A stretch of DNA of 11,640 nt from Candidatus Electrothrix marina (GCA_004028495.1 MTKS01000004.1:1-11640); one strand, 5' to 3'. Numbered from the stretch's first letter, positions 1 through 6,749 are shown. Made by a program: numbers and translations. The notes: generated by a model from the sequence alone, not told the origin.

Positions 1-53
1 AATGCATCCAGATCCCCTGAAGTCATACGTTCGGTAGGAGTTAAAATCAATCA

Positions 54-83
54 TTGACAAGAGAATGGGTTTAGCAATATAGT
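54..83 (+). promoter_or_regulatory. sigma70-type promoter of the ars operon
   Basis: TTGACA at 54-59 and TATAGT at 78-83 are separated by 18 bp, which is a near-consensus sigma70 arrangement. It predicts a transcription start near 90, about 28 nt before the arsR ATG. The AT-rich stretch from the -10 box to about 102 (around AGTCATATTCGCATC) is where an ArsR operator would be expected, but I see only imperfect symmetry and cannot define the site. Autoregulation by the ArsR protein is an inference from family knowledge. Confidence 0.6.
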
Positions 84-117
84 CATATTCGCATCTATCT
101 ATTTGACATGGAGATAT

Positions 118-462
118 ATGAAAACGTTTATACGTATAATGAAGGCGTTGTCCGATCCGAACAGGGTAAAAATCATCAAGCTTCTGAAACAAAAAGAACT
201 TTGTGTCTGCGAGATGACCGCGTTGCTCGGGCTGGCTCAGCCGACAGTGTCCAAGCATCTGAAGAATCTTGAAGATGCCGGCTTGGTTGCATCAAGTCGG
301 GAAGGTTCCTGGGTGAACTACCGGCTTGCCGCAGGGGACGAATCAGTCTATGCCGAAACCATGCTGAACAATCTTGCGGGCTGGCTGGACGATGACCCTC
401 AAATTCAGGAAATTTTGGCCAGATTGCCCCAAGTTGATAGGGAACGGATCTGCGCCGCCTAA
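118..462 (+). CDS. arsR: ArsR/SmtB-family metalloregulator
   Basis: This is a winged-helix repressor that should release operator DNA when trivalent arsenic (or antimony) binds. From the ATG at 118 it is 114 aa, the usual ArsR length. The ALSDPNRVKII start, the helix-turn-helix segment LGLAQPTVSKHLKNLEDAGL (residues 37-56) and the wing around SREGSWVNYRL are typical. The inducer motif ELCVCEM carries Cys29 and Cys31, matching the ELCVCDL motif of plasmid and chromosomal ArsR proteins. The third Cys found in E. coli ArsR (three residues further on) is absent, and Cys112 near the C-terminus is the only other cysteine. A TTG at 103 would add five residues, but ATG 118 has GGAGA at 110-114 (close spacing) and gives the normal N-terminus. 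It is the first gene of the operon. Specificity for As(III) over other thiophilic metals is inferred from arsC and the permease downstream. Confidence 0.88.
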   Translation: MKTFIRIMKALSDPNRVKIIKLLKQKELCVCEMTALLGLAQPTVSKHLKNLEDAGLVASSREGSWVNYRLAAGDESVYAETMLNNLAGWLDDDPQIQEILARLPQVDRERICAA

Positions 463-478
463 TGTAAAGGAGAACAGG

Positions 479-709
479 ATGAACATTAAGATTTGTGGTC
501 CCGGTTGCAAAAAATGCGAGCAGGCTACTCAAGCAGTACGAGAAGCTGTTGCCGAGGCCGGGCTTGAGGCTGAGATTGAAAAAATATCTGATTTTGCCGA
601 GATGGCGAAATTAGGGGTGCTGTCCACGCCAGCGGTCATTGTTGACGGTCAGGTGAAATGTGTGGGTAAAGCTCCCTCTAAAAAAGAAATTTTATCTTGG
701 ATTGCATAG
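479..709 (+). CDS. small thioredoxin-fold redox-active disulfide protein
   Basis: This 76-aa cytoplasmic protein belongs to the Thioredoxin_3 group (redox-active disulfide protein 2 type). The active-site CxxC is Cys10-Lys-Lys-Cys13 in the segment CGPGCKKC, with an extra Cys6 just before it. The cis-proline loop is seen as STPA (residues 49-52), and Cys61 lies in the last strand. There is no signal peptide. The ATG at 479 is chosen because AAGGAG sits at 467-472, six nt upstream. Reading further upstream in this frame would run into the end of arsR and give no family similarity. It lies 16 nt after arsR. Proteins of this kind are often found beside ArsP/DUF318 permeases. A role as thiol donor to the arsenate reductase or permease is inference. 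Confidence 0.85.
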   Translation: MNIKICGPGCKKCEQATQAVREAVAEAGLEAEIEKISDFAEMAKLGVLSTPAVIVDGQVKCVGKAPSKKEILSWIA

Positions 710-732
710 AAAAGTAACGCCGGGAAGACAAC

Positions 733-1866
733 ATGGAACCCATTAAACCGACAGGCTGCTGCGGAGCTGATGCTGAACTCCACCAGGAGACTGGTGAGAA
801 AACGCCAAGCGAGCAAAATGAGCACAACGAGTGCAACGAGCAAAAAGAACAGAAGATGAAACGGGTCGCATGGGGCATCTTTGGGATCGCCCTCTGGTTT
901 ATCCTGTACAAGCAACTTCTGCCGTTTTCCCATTGGTTTGCCTATAGCCTGCTGGGTCTTGCTCCGGGCAGTCATCTTGGCGAGGCCATTCAATTCTTTG
1001 TCTATGACACCCCCAAGGTCATGATGCTCCTGCTCCTGATTGTCTTTGCGGTCGGAATAGTGCGCAGCTTTTTTACCCCGGAGAAAACCCGGAGCCTGCT
1101 GGCCGGAAAAAGAGAAGTAACCGGTAATGTCATGGCAGCGGGTCTGGGAATTGTTACACCCTTTTGCTCCTGCTCCGCAGTACCGCTTTTTATCGGCTTT
1201 GTCCAGGCAGGAGTACCCTTGGGCGTCACTCTGTCTTTTCTCATTGCCGCCCCTATGGTCAATGAGGTCGCCCTGGTTCTCCTTTACGGCCTCTTGGGGT
1301 GGAAGGTTGCCGGTCTTTATCTGGTTACAGGTCTTGCCGTGGCCATTGTTTCCGGCTGGGTTATTGGTCGTTTTAATATGGAATCCTCTATTGAAGACTG
1401 GGTACGGGAAATACGGGCCGGAGAACAGCCGAACATGGGTATGAAGCTTACCTGGACAGATCGCATTGAGCAGGGTAAAGAAGCGGTGCGGGATATTGTC
1501 GGTAAGGTCTGGCCCTATGTTATCGCCGGTATCGGGGTAGGAGCGACCATTCACGGCTATGTTCCTGAAGACTTTATGGCCGCTATTATGGGGAAGGATG
1601 CCTGGTGGTCGGTGCCTGGAGCGGTTTTGGTTGGTATTCCAATGTATTCCAATGCGGCGGGCATTGTACCGATTGTTGAAGCTCTGCTCGGCAAAGGGGC
1701 TGCTCTCGGAACGGTGCTGGCCTTTATGATGAGTGTTATCGCTCTGTCCCTGCCGGAAATGGTGATCCTGCGTAAGGTGCTGAAGCCTAAGCTCATCGGG
1801 GTGTTTATCGCCGTGGTTGGCGGCGGTATCCTACTCACTGGTTTTTTATTTAACCTCATTATTTAA
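733..1866 (+). CDS. ArsP/DUF318-family permease
   Basis: This 377-aa polytopic inner-membrane permease belongs to PF03773. Characterised ArsP members export trivalent organoarsenicals, while others have unknown substrates. Two hallmark segments are visible: TPFCSCSAVPLF (residues 142-153, with Cys145 and Cys147) followed by the conserved PMVNE (174-178), and GIPMYSNAAGIVPI (301-314). Roughly eight hydrophobic spans occur, including residues 45-63, 97-114, 135-157, 161-188, 192-212, 259-276, 293-318 and 353-376. A hydrophilic loop at 215-255 separates the two halves. The first 42 residues are a soluble extension with a Cys pair (Cys9-Cys10) and an Asn/Glu/Gln-rich low-complexity stretch containing Cys34. 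ATG 733 has only a weak GGGAAG ribosome site, and ATG 856 (MKRVAWG) would remove the extension. The Cys pair makes me prefer 733. No ArsB or ACR3 pump is present, so this is the only efflux candidate in the operon. Confidence 0.87.
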   Translation: MEPIKPTGCCGADAELHQETGEKTPSEQNEHNECNEQKEQKMKRVAWGIFGIALWFILYKQLLPFSHWFAYSLLGLAPGSHLGEAIQFFVYDTPKVMMLLLLIVFAVGIVRSFFTPEKTRSLLAGKREVTGNVMAAGLGIVTPFCSCSAVPLFIGFVQAGVPLGVTLSFLIAAPMVNEVALVLLYGLLGWKVAGLYLVTGLAVAIVSGWVIGRFNMESSIEDWVREIRAGEQPNMGMKLTWTDRIEQGKEAVRDIVGKVWPYVIAGIGVGATIHGYVPEDFMAAIMGKDAWWSVPGAVLVGIPMYSNAAGIVPIVEALLGKGAALGTVLAFMMSVIALSLPEMVILRKVLKPKLIGVFIAVVGGGILLTGFLFNLII

Positions 1867-1881
1867 AAGAGTTAAAACGTT

Positions 1882-2283
1882 ATGAAGAGAGTTTCCTTAC
1901 TCATTTTTTTCAACCTGATTTTGTTCTCTCTGCTTCTTCCGGTAATTTCGGTGACAGCATCGGATACTCCTGCTGAGGTTCCGGTACCCGGCATGATCAC
2001 CTTGGTGGATTTGGGTGCCCATAAATGTATTCCCTGCAAGATGATGGCTCCGATCCTAAAAAAAATGACCGCCGAATATGCAGGCCGGGCCGCCGTCATC
2101 TTTATAGATGTCTGGAAGGATAAGAGCCAAGGGGAGAAATTCAAGATATCCACCATCCCGACCCAGATTTTTTTTGATGCACAAGGCAAAGAAGTCTATC
2201 GACATCAAGGCTTTCTGTCTGAAGAGGACATTGTCAGCCAATTAACCAAGATGGGTGTCAAGCAACCGGCCAAGGCGAAATAA
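1882..2283 (+). CDS. exported thioredoxin-family protein
   Basis: This 133-aa thioredoxin-fold protein is probably periplasmic. Residues 1-26 form a signal peptide: Lys2-Arg3, a hydrophobic core, then a likely cleavage after VTA. The active site is Cys49-Ile-Pro-Cys52 in HKCIPCKMMAP, close to the CGPC of classical thioredoxins. The cis-Pro loop is TIPT (91-94), preceded by the FIDVWKD segment typical of thioredoxin-like reductants. ATG 1882 is 15 nt after the permease stop, and the ribosome site is weak (AAAAGAG at 1865-1871). The gene overlaps the start of the CcdA-like gene by one base (TAATG), which suggests coupled translation. The expected partner is therefore that membrane protein, which would re-reduce it using cytoplasmic electrons. 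The target outside the membrane is unknown. Confidence 0.87.
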   Translation: MKRVSLLIFFNLILFSLLLPVISVTASDTPAEVPVPGMITLVDLGAHKCIPCKMMAPILKKMTAEYAGRAAVIFIDVWKDKSQGEKFKISTIPTQIFFDAQGKEVYRHQGFLSEEDIVSQLTKMGVKQPAKAK

Positions 2284-2984
2284 TGGATAGCGTATTTCTC
2301 ACCATCAACGGCTGGATGACCAACGGGGGCTGGGTCGCCGCCTTGGGCTGCCTGCTCTGGGGAATGGTTTCAGTGCTGTTCAGCCCCTGTCATTTGGCCT
2401 CTATTCCCTTGATCGTGGCCTATGTAGGCGGTCAGGACGAATTGGTTGAAGGAAAGCAAGCCGTCAAATTTGCCGTGCTCTTCAGTGTCGGCCTGTTTAT
2501 CACCATTGCGGCGGTGGGGATTATCTGCTCTTTGCTGGGTAGAATGCTGGGTGATATCGGCTCGTACTGGACAATCCTTATCGGCGTTATTCTGCTTTGG
2601 GTGGCCCTTGATATGCTCGGCGTGGCAAAATGCTCCATGCCCGGCAATGGCATCATGTCGAAATTACAGCTCAAGGGCTCTTCCGGTGCCCTTACTCTCG
2701 GGCTGATTTACGGCATACTCTCCGGCTCCTGCACCTTTGGTTTTATCGCCCCTATTCTCGCTGTTATCACTGTTCAGGAAAAAATTGCCACCGGGATACT
2801 GTTCATCACCCTTTTCGGTATCGGCCATTGCCTGCCCATCGCTGTGGCGGGCAGTTCCACAGCCACGGTCAGAAGGCTGTTGGAAAATTCCTCCTTCGGT
2901 CGAGGAACCATCTGGTTCAGGAAGGGGGCAGGTGTGGTGATCACTGGTTTGGGTCTTTATTTTATCGTCCTTCCCTTTGTCTGA
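2283..2984 (+). CDS. CcdA/DsbD-type transmembrane thiol electron carrier
   Basis: This 233-aa inner-membrane protein belongs to the cytochrome c biogenesis transmembrane family (CcdA, the central domain of DsbD). Family members pass electrons from cytoplasmic thioredoxin to exported thiol proteins. About six hydrophobic spans are visible. The redox Cys pair is Cys36 in LFSPCHLASIPL and Cys150 in SGSCTFGFIAP, at the expected places in the first and fourth spans, each next to a proline or glycine-rich kink. Cys82 and Cys117 are additional. The start overlaps the stop of the exported thioredoxin (TAATG, 2281-2285), so the two are almost certainly co-translated. In this operon the likely job is powering that thioredoxin rather than cytochrome c maturation, since no haem-handling genes are nearby. 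This is an inference from context. Confidence 0.86.
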   Translation: MDSVFLTINGWMTNGGWVAALGCLLWGMVSVLFSPCHLASIPLIVAYVGGQDELVEGKQAVKFAVLFSVGLFITIAAVGIICSLLGRMLGDIGSYWTILIGVILLWVALDMLGVAKCSMPGNGIMSKLQLKGSSGALTLGLIYGILSGSCTFGFIAPILAVITVQEKIATGILFITLFGIGHCLPIAVAGSSTATVRRLLENSSFGRGTIWFRKGAGVVITGLGLYFIVLPFV

Positions 2985-3040
2985 ATGAAAGAAATATCTT
3001 TTTGTCTTGTCCCGAAGCATAATTTTCAATTGATGAATCC

Positions 3041-3460
3041 GTGAAAAAAAAGATTCTTTTCTTATGCACCGGCAACTCCTGCCGAAGCCAGATGGCCGAA
3101 GGGTGGGCCAGGCACCTCTATGATGATCTTTTTGAGGTATATTCCGCAGGGATTGAAATCCACGGACTGAATCCCTTGGCGGTGCAGGTCATGGCCGAGG
3201 TCGGAATTGATATTTCCGGGCATTATTCAAAACTGGTGAATGAATTGCCGGACCAGCATTTTGATCTGGTCGTCACGGTCTGCGGTCATGCTGATGAACA
3301 CTGCCCCTTTTTTCACTCAACCAAGGTTATTCATCGTGGTTTTGATGATCCGCCCAAGATGGCGAGAGAGCAGGCCGCATTAGAGACAGATGCATTGGTT
3401 GTTTATCGTCAGGTGCGGGATGAAATTCAGCTTTTTATCAAAGGATTAACACTGTTATGA
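3041..3460 (+). CDS. arsC: arsenate reductase, LMW-PTP/thioredoxin-coupled type
   Basis: This cytoplasmic enzyme reduces As(V) to As(III). It is 139 aa, matching S. aureus pI258-type ArsC. The phosphatase-like P-loop is Cys9-TGNSC-Arg15-Ser16. The redox cysteines Cys81 and Cys88 (in VTVCGHADEHCPFF) match the Cys82/Cys89 relay of the S. aureus enzyme, which implies recycling by thioredoxin rather than glutaredoxin. The catalytic Asp region is FDDPP (101-105), where the usual HWGFDDP reads HRGFDDP. The start is GTG at 3041. No in-frame ATG, GTG or TTG lies between it and the upstream stop at 3020-3022, and the protein begins exactly where family members begin. There is no clear Shine-Dalgarno sequence. 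A four-codon ATG frame (3033-3044) ends in a TGA overlapping the GTG. The last bases overlap the DUF3786 gene (ATGA). Confidence 0.92.
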   Translation: MKKKILFLCTGNSCRSQMAEGWARHLYDDLFEVYSAGIEIHGLNPLAVQVMAEVGIDISGHYSKLVNELPDQHFDLVVTVCGHADEHCPFFHSTKVIHRGFDDPPKMAREQAALETDALVVYRQVRDEIQLFIKGLTLL

Positions 3461-4263
3461 TCAAAAACCCCCTGGAACTCTATAAACACCTGGACCAATC
3501 CAACTGCCGCCGCTGCCTGCTCCCTTCCTGCATAGCCTTTTCCGTTGCCGTGATTCAGGGACAGAAAAAACTCAGCGATTGCCCCCTGCTGAGCGCGGAA
3601 AAAATCAACGAGCTTACTGGCGGGATCGTCCGAAAAAAATCTATGAGTGAGGAGCAGGACGCCTATCTTGCCTTATTGCAGGAGGAGATCGCCCAACAAG
3701 ATCTCAAAGATATTGCCAGCAGGCTGGGCCTGCCCCTCAAAGAAGAAACCGTGGGAGTAAAATGCCTAGGAAAATATTTCTGGATTAATGCTCAGGGAGG
3801 GATGGCTTCGGAATGCCACTGCAATAATTGGGTGCATATTCCCATCCTCCACTATCTGCTGCAAAGCAAGGGCTTGCAACCGGCAGGAGAATGGATTGAC
3901 TTTCCAGCTATACAGGATGCTGGCGGGAAGGAACGTTTTTTCGCCCATCGCTGCGAAGAGTCCATGCAACAGCTGGTCGATGAACACACAGAACTTTTTT
4001 TTGAAATCCTGGATCTTTTTGAGGCTGAAGAGGTCCGGGAAACCGAGGCTGACAAGGCGCGTATCCTCTACCCCTTGCCCAAGGTTCCTTTTTTGATCAA
4101 TTACTGGGAATCTGAAGAATCCTTCCCCTCAAAGCTGAATATCCTCTTTGACAGCAAGGTCTCGGAAAACACCAATGTGGAATCCGTGTATATGATAGGA
4201 CGGGGCATGGTGGAAATGTTTCACCAATTGATTATCCGGCATTCCAGCGGAGAGCTCTTTTAA
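3457..4263 (+). CDS. DUF3786 protein with N-terminal 4Fe-4S (Fes) motif
   Basis: This is a 268-aa soluble protein of unknown function. Residues 16-46 hold Cys17-x2-Cys20-x4-Cys25-x16-Cys42 in NCRRCLLPSC and LSDCPLL. This is the iron-sulfur (Fes) motif also seen at the N-terminus of the large subunit of the corrinoid iron-sulfur protein. The remainder matches my memory of DUF3786 (PF12654), most clearly at HIPILHYLLQSKGLQPAGEW (residues 127-146). A further cysteine cluster is Cys102, Cys119 and Cys121 (KCLG, ECHC). The start ATG overlaps the arsC stop (ATGA, 3457-3460) with AAGGA at 3441-3445, so translation is coupled to arsC. DUF3786 genes are common in anaerobes and are usually not discussed with arsenic genes, which makes this placement notable. 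Whether it acts in arsenic redox chemistry or is a passenger cannot be read from the sequence. Confidence 0.82.
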   Translation: MIKNPLELYKHLDQSNCRRCLLPSCIAFSVAVIQGQKKLSDCPLLSAEKINELTGGIVRKKSMSEEQDAYLALLQEEIAQQDLKDIASRLGLPLKEETVGVKCLGKYFWINAQGGMASECHCNNWVHIPILHYLLQSKGLQPAGEWIDFPAIQDAGGKERFFAHRCEESMQQLVDEHTELFFEILDLFEAEEVRETEADKARILYPLPKVPFLINYWESEESFPSKLNILFDSKVSENTNVESVYMIGRGMVEMFHQLIIRHSSGELF

Positions 4264-4327
4264 TCAGGTACAAGGGGTTTATTATACGAATGCAGGAAAA
4301 ATAAGTTTCCCGTTTTCGGTACATGCT

Positions 4328-4440
4328 GTAGGGGCAGGCCTCAGTGTCTGCCCTTTATTTTCTGAATGGCGGCAAGGGTAAACACACAGGTTTACCCCTA
4401 CGGCAGATAATACAAGGGGCGTCCCCTATGCCTGCCCGGT
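4328..4440. repeat. intergenic fold-back repeat, copy 1
   Basis: An outer inverted repeat, GTAGGGG (4328-4334) and CCCCTAC (4395-4401), encloses two arms. Arm 1 is GGGCAG (4332-4337) with CTGCCC (4348-4353), sharing bases with the outer stem. Arm 2 is a perfect 8-bp stem, GGGTAAAC (4376-4383) with GTTTACCC (4390-4397), and a 6-nt loop. The tail GATAATACAA (4406-4415) follows, then a small hairpin AGGGG-CGT-CCCCT (4415-4427). It lies between two convergent genes, so arm 2 could also act as a bidirectional terminator, although no strong T-tract follows. The same architecture and tail recur at 11551-11640. Confidence 0.7.
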
Positions 4441-4452
4441 ATGCTTACCTGC

Positions 4453-6099
4453 TTACCCAAGCAAACAGGTTTTGCGCTTCAACTCTTCAGTCAACACGGA
4501 TTCATTTTCCGCATAATCAATGGGCAACTCTATCAGATGCACTCCGGGCGTGTCGAGACAATGCTCCAGCACTTCCGCAAGCTGCTCCTGATTCACACCC
4601 CGGTAACCCCGTGCCCCGTAGCTCTCCGCATACTTGACAAAATCCGGGTTGCCGAAATCGAGTCCAAAGGCGGGTAAGCCCATGCCTCCCTGTTTCCATT
4701 TAATCATACCAAAGGCATCATCACGGATCAGGAGGATGACCAGATCCAGCTTAAGGCGGATAGCGGTTTCCATCTCCTGGGAATTCATCATAAAGCCGCC
4801 GTCACCGCAGACAGCAACCACCTTCTTTTCCGGGAAGAGCATCTTGGCGGCAATGGCCACTGGCAGGCCAGCCCCCATAGTGGCCAGGGCATTATCAAGC
4901 AGCACGGAATGTGAATTCGTGGAGCGATAGTTGCGGGCAAACCATATCTTGTACATCCCGTTATCCAGAGACAGGATGGAATCTTTATCCATGAGTTCAC
5001 GCAGAACCCGAGTCAGCTGTTGTGGGGTATAGGGGAATGTGGCAGGCAAGGTGCGTTTGTACACATGCTTATCAATCTCTTTCTTCAGGAGATTAAAATA
5101 ACCGTCTCCACCAAGGGATTTCGGGGCAATAAGAGCAGCCAGCCGTTGCATGGAATCCGCAATATCACCGATCACCTCATGCTGCGGAAAATAGACCTCG
5201 TCAAAAACAGCATGAAAATAGTTTATATGAATAACAATAAGCCCGTTTCTTTGCATGAAAAACGGCGGTTTCTCAACAACGTCATGCCCGACATTGACAA
5301 TAACATCCGCCCTGCCGATGGCGCAGTGGAGATAATCATGGTCTGAAAGGGCGGCTGTTCCCAGGCAACGAGGATGAAATTCATCGGCTGCGCCCTTGCC
5401 CATCTGGGTGGAGAAAAAATGGATCCCGGTTTGTTCAATAAAATGCTCAAGGGCCGTACCGGCCTGATGATGCCTGTTACTGGCCGCCGCAATCAGCAGA
5501 AGGGGATTTTTCGCCTTTTTGATGATCTCCGCCACCTCTTCAAAAGACGCATTTGAGGCGAGTTTCTTTCGGATGGGTGTAAGAGGAAAGGGGGTGACCC
5601 TCGTCTGTTCAGCCGCGATATCCTCAGGCAGTTCCAGATGAACCGGCCCGGATTTTTCCTGGACCGCGACCCGAAACGATTCTCGAACCAAGGTGGCAAT
5701 GGAGTCGGCCCCGACAATCTGGCGGGTCATCTTGGTGATAGGGGCCATCATGGAGATCACATTAATGATCTGAAACCGGCCCTGTTTTGAGCTTTTGATC
5801 GGCTTCTGGCCGGTGATGAACAGACAGGGCATGCCGCCCAGAAAGGCATAGGACACACTGGTGACAAAATTCGTCGCCCCCGGCCCGAGAGTGGCAAGGC
5901 AGACACCGGGTTTCCCGGTGAGCCGACCGTAAGTTGCCGCCATAAATCCGGCAGCCTGCTCATGCCGGGTCAGGATCAGTTTGATGGAAGAGGACCGCAG
6001 TGCCTCCAGAAAGGCGAGATTTTCTTCACCGGGAATACCGAAGATGTATTCAACTCCTTCGTTCTCCAAGCATTTGACCATGAGTTCTGCGCCGTTCAT
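4453..6099 (-). CDS. acetolactate synthase-like ThDP-dependent enzyme, large subunit
   Basis: This 548-aa cytoplasmic enzyme has the three-domain AlsS/IlvB/BudB layout and is expected to condense two pyruvates to 2-acetolactate. The N-terminal Pyr domain carries FGIPGEENLAF (20-30) and the cofactor-activating Glu47 in RHEQAAGFMAA. The PP domain carries GDGGFMMN (432-439). At the second Mg2+ ligand the usual Asn is Asp461, in the segment IRDDAFGM. The C-terminal LPIDYAEN resembles the end of BudB/AlsS, which favours the catabolic type, although other ThDP decarboxylases cannot be excluded. No regulatory small subunit (IlvN/IlvH) or acetolactate decarboxylase is adjacent, so it stands alone. 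GGAGAAG at 6107-6113 supports the ATG at 6099, and a promoter lies just upstream. It is convergent with the ars operon and functionally unrelated to it as far as I can see. Confidence 0.82.
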   Translation of the reverse strand: MNGAELMVKCLENEGVEYIFGIPGEENLAFLEALRSSSIKLILTRHEQAAGFMAATYGRLTGKPGVCLATLGPGATNFVTSVSYAFLGGMPCLFITGQKPIKSSKQGRFQIINVISMMAPITKMTRQIVGADSIATLVRESFRVAVQEKSGPVHLELPEDIAAEQTRVTPFPLTPIRKKLASNASFEEVAEIIKKAKNPLLLIAAASNRHHQAGTALEHFIEQTGIHFFSTQMGKGAADEFHPRCLGTAALSDHDYLHCAIGRADVIVNVGHDVVEKPPFFMQRNGLIVIHINYFHAVFDEVYFPQHEVIGDIADSMQRLAALIAPKSLGGDGYFNLLKKEIDKHVYKRTLPATFPYTPQQLTRVLRELMDKDSILSLDNGMYKIWFARNYRSTNSHSVLLDNALATMGAGLPVAIAAKMLFPEKKVVAVCGDGGFMMNSQEMETAIRLKLDLVILLIRDDAFGMIKWKQGGMGLPAFGLDFGNPDFVKYAESYGARGYRGVNQEQLAEVLEHCLDTPGVHLIELPIDYAENESVLTEELKRKTCLLG

Positions 6100-6153
6100 T
6101 ATACAGCTTCTCCATGAAAGAGGTGGAAAGAGGAAGAAAGAAGGGGGACGTCA

Positions 6154-6181
6154 ATTATAATCATTTCAGTGAATTCGTCAA
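6154..6181 (-). promoter_or_regulatory. sigma70-type promoter of the ThDP enzyme gene
   Basis: Reading the - strand, TTGACG (6176-6181) and TATAAT (6154-6159) are separated by 16 bp. The predicted start near 6147 gives a leader of about 48 nt before the ATG at 6099. It lies downstream of the candidate 40-aa gene, so the enzyme gene need not depend on read-through. Confidence 0.65.
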
Positions 6182-6229
6182 AGGAAAGAGCCTGCCTGCA
6201 GCGAAGCCGGATGATTTTATTGCTCTCAT

Positions 6230-6352
6230 TTAACGGCATACAATCATGTATACCTGACAGTAATCCTTGACCAACTTGAGACGCTCGGAAAGCGGTAGTC
6301 GGAAATACAGAGGACTATGCATCAGAATGTGGACGGCATTACGAAAATTCAT
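6230..6352 (-). CDS. candidate 40-aa protein of unknown function
   Basis: This is a short open frame on the - strand from ATG (6350-6352) to TAA (6230-6232). The sequence begins MNFRNAVHILMHSPLYFRLP and continues with LSERLKLVKDYCQVYMIVCR. It looks protein-like: an amphipathic N-terminal helix, an LPLSERLKLVKDYC helix, two Cys (32 and 39) and no low complexity. AGAGGTG lies five nt upstream (6358-6364). A TTGGCC-16-TATAAT promoter candidate lies at 6370-6397, which would give a leader of only about 11 nt. It precedes the ThDP enzyme gene on the same strand, 130 nt away. I do not recognise a family. Coding status rests on the ribosome site and composition only. Confidence 0.45.
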   Translation of the reverse strand: MNFRNAVHILMHSPLYFRLPLSERLKLVKDYCQVYMIVCR

Positions 6353-6369
6353 TATGGCACCTCTATCTT

Positions 6370-6397
6370 ATTATAATCAAAGCAAGATAAGGGCCAA
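6370..6397 (-). promoter_or_regulatory. possible promoter of the 40-aa gene
   Basis: On the - strand TATAAT (6370-6375) is preceded at 16 bp by TTGGCC (6392-6397). The -10 box is perfect and the -35 box is half-consensus. The predicted start (about 6363) falls inside the ribosome site, so the leader would be very short. An alternative is that this promoter makes a non-coding transcript. Confidence 0.4.
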
Positions 6398-6660
6398 AAT
6401 ATAGGGCGATATCTTTTTGCGGTATGTCCATCAAATGACCACGACCGAAACACTGCAGGAATACAAGCAATATTCACACCACTCGCCCTCACGGGCGGCA
6501 TGTAACTTTATCATCAAACAACAAAAAATGATCATTGTCGATACGCTTCTTCCGTCGCGATACAGCATCATGACAGCAAGGAGACACATACTACACATGC
6601 CATAATCTCCTGTCAAGATTCTACCTGATTGCTCAGGTCGATTGCAGACAGGAAGCAACT
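6398..6660. other. intergenic stretch with no supportable gene
   Basis: Short open frames exist on both strands here, but none has a good start, a ribosome site or a protein-like composition. The only structure I see is a small GC hairpin, CGCCC-TCAC-GGGCG, within about 6484-6497. It has no T-tract and no obvious role. Confidence 0.5.
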
Positions 6661-6689
6661 TTGCCAAAGCTCCGGAAATCTATTATACT
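6661..6689 (+). promoter_or_regulatory. sigma70-type promoter of the glycosyltransferase gene
   Basis: TTGCCA (6661-6666) and TATACT (6684-6689) are separated by exactly 17 bp. This predicts a start near 6696 and a leader of about 54 nt to the TTG start at 6750. Confidence 0.6.
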
Positions 6690-6749
6690 GCAAAAAATAT
6701 TCATCCGGCATTCCCTTTCAAAAAATAATCTTTCATAAGGATCGGTACG

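Noticed and set aside
649..1554. 301-aa open frame on the - strand
   Set aside because: It is antisense to the ArsP-type permease, which has clear family motifs.
4376..4397. Calling arm 2 of fold-back copy 1 a confirmed intrinsic terminator
   Set aside because: The stem is strong but no T-tract follows on either strand, and it is part of a larger repeated element.
6417..6667. Overlapping short frames on both strands (62 and 78 aa)
   Set aside because: There is no ribosome site, the - strand frame needs a TTG start, and the composition is not protein-like.
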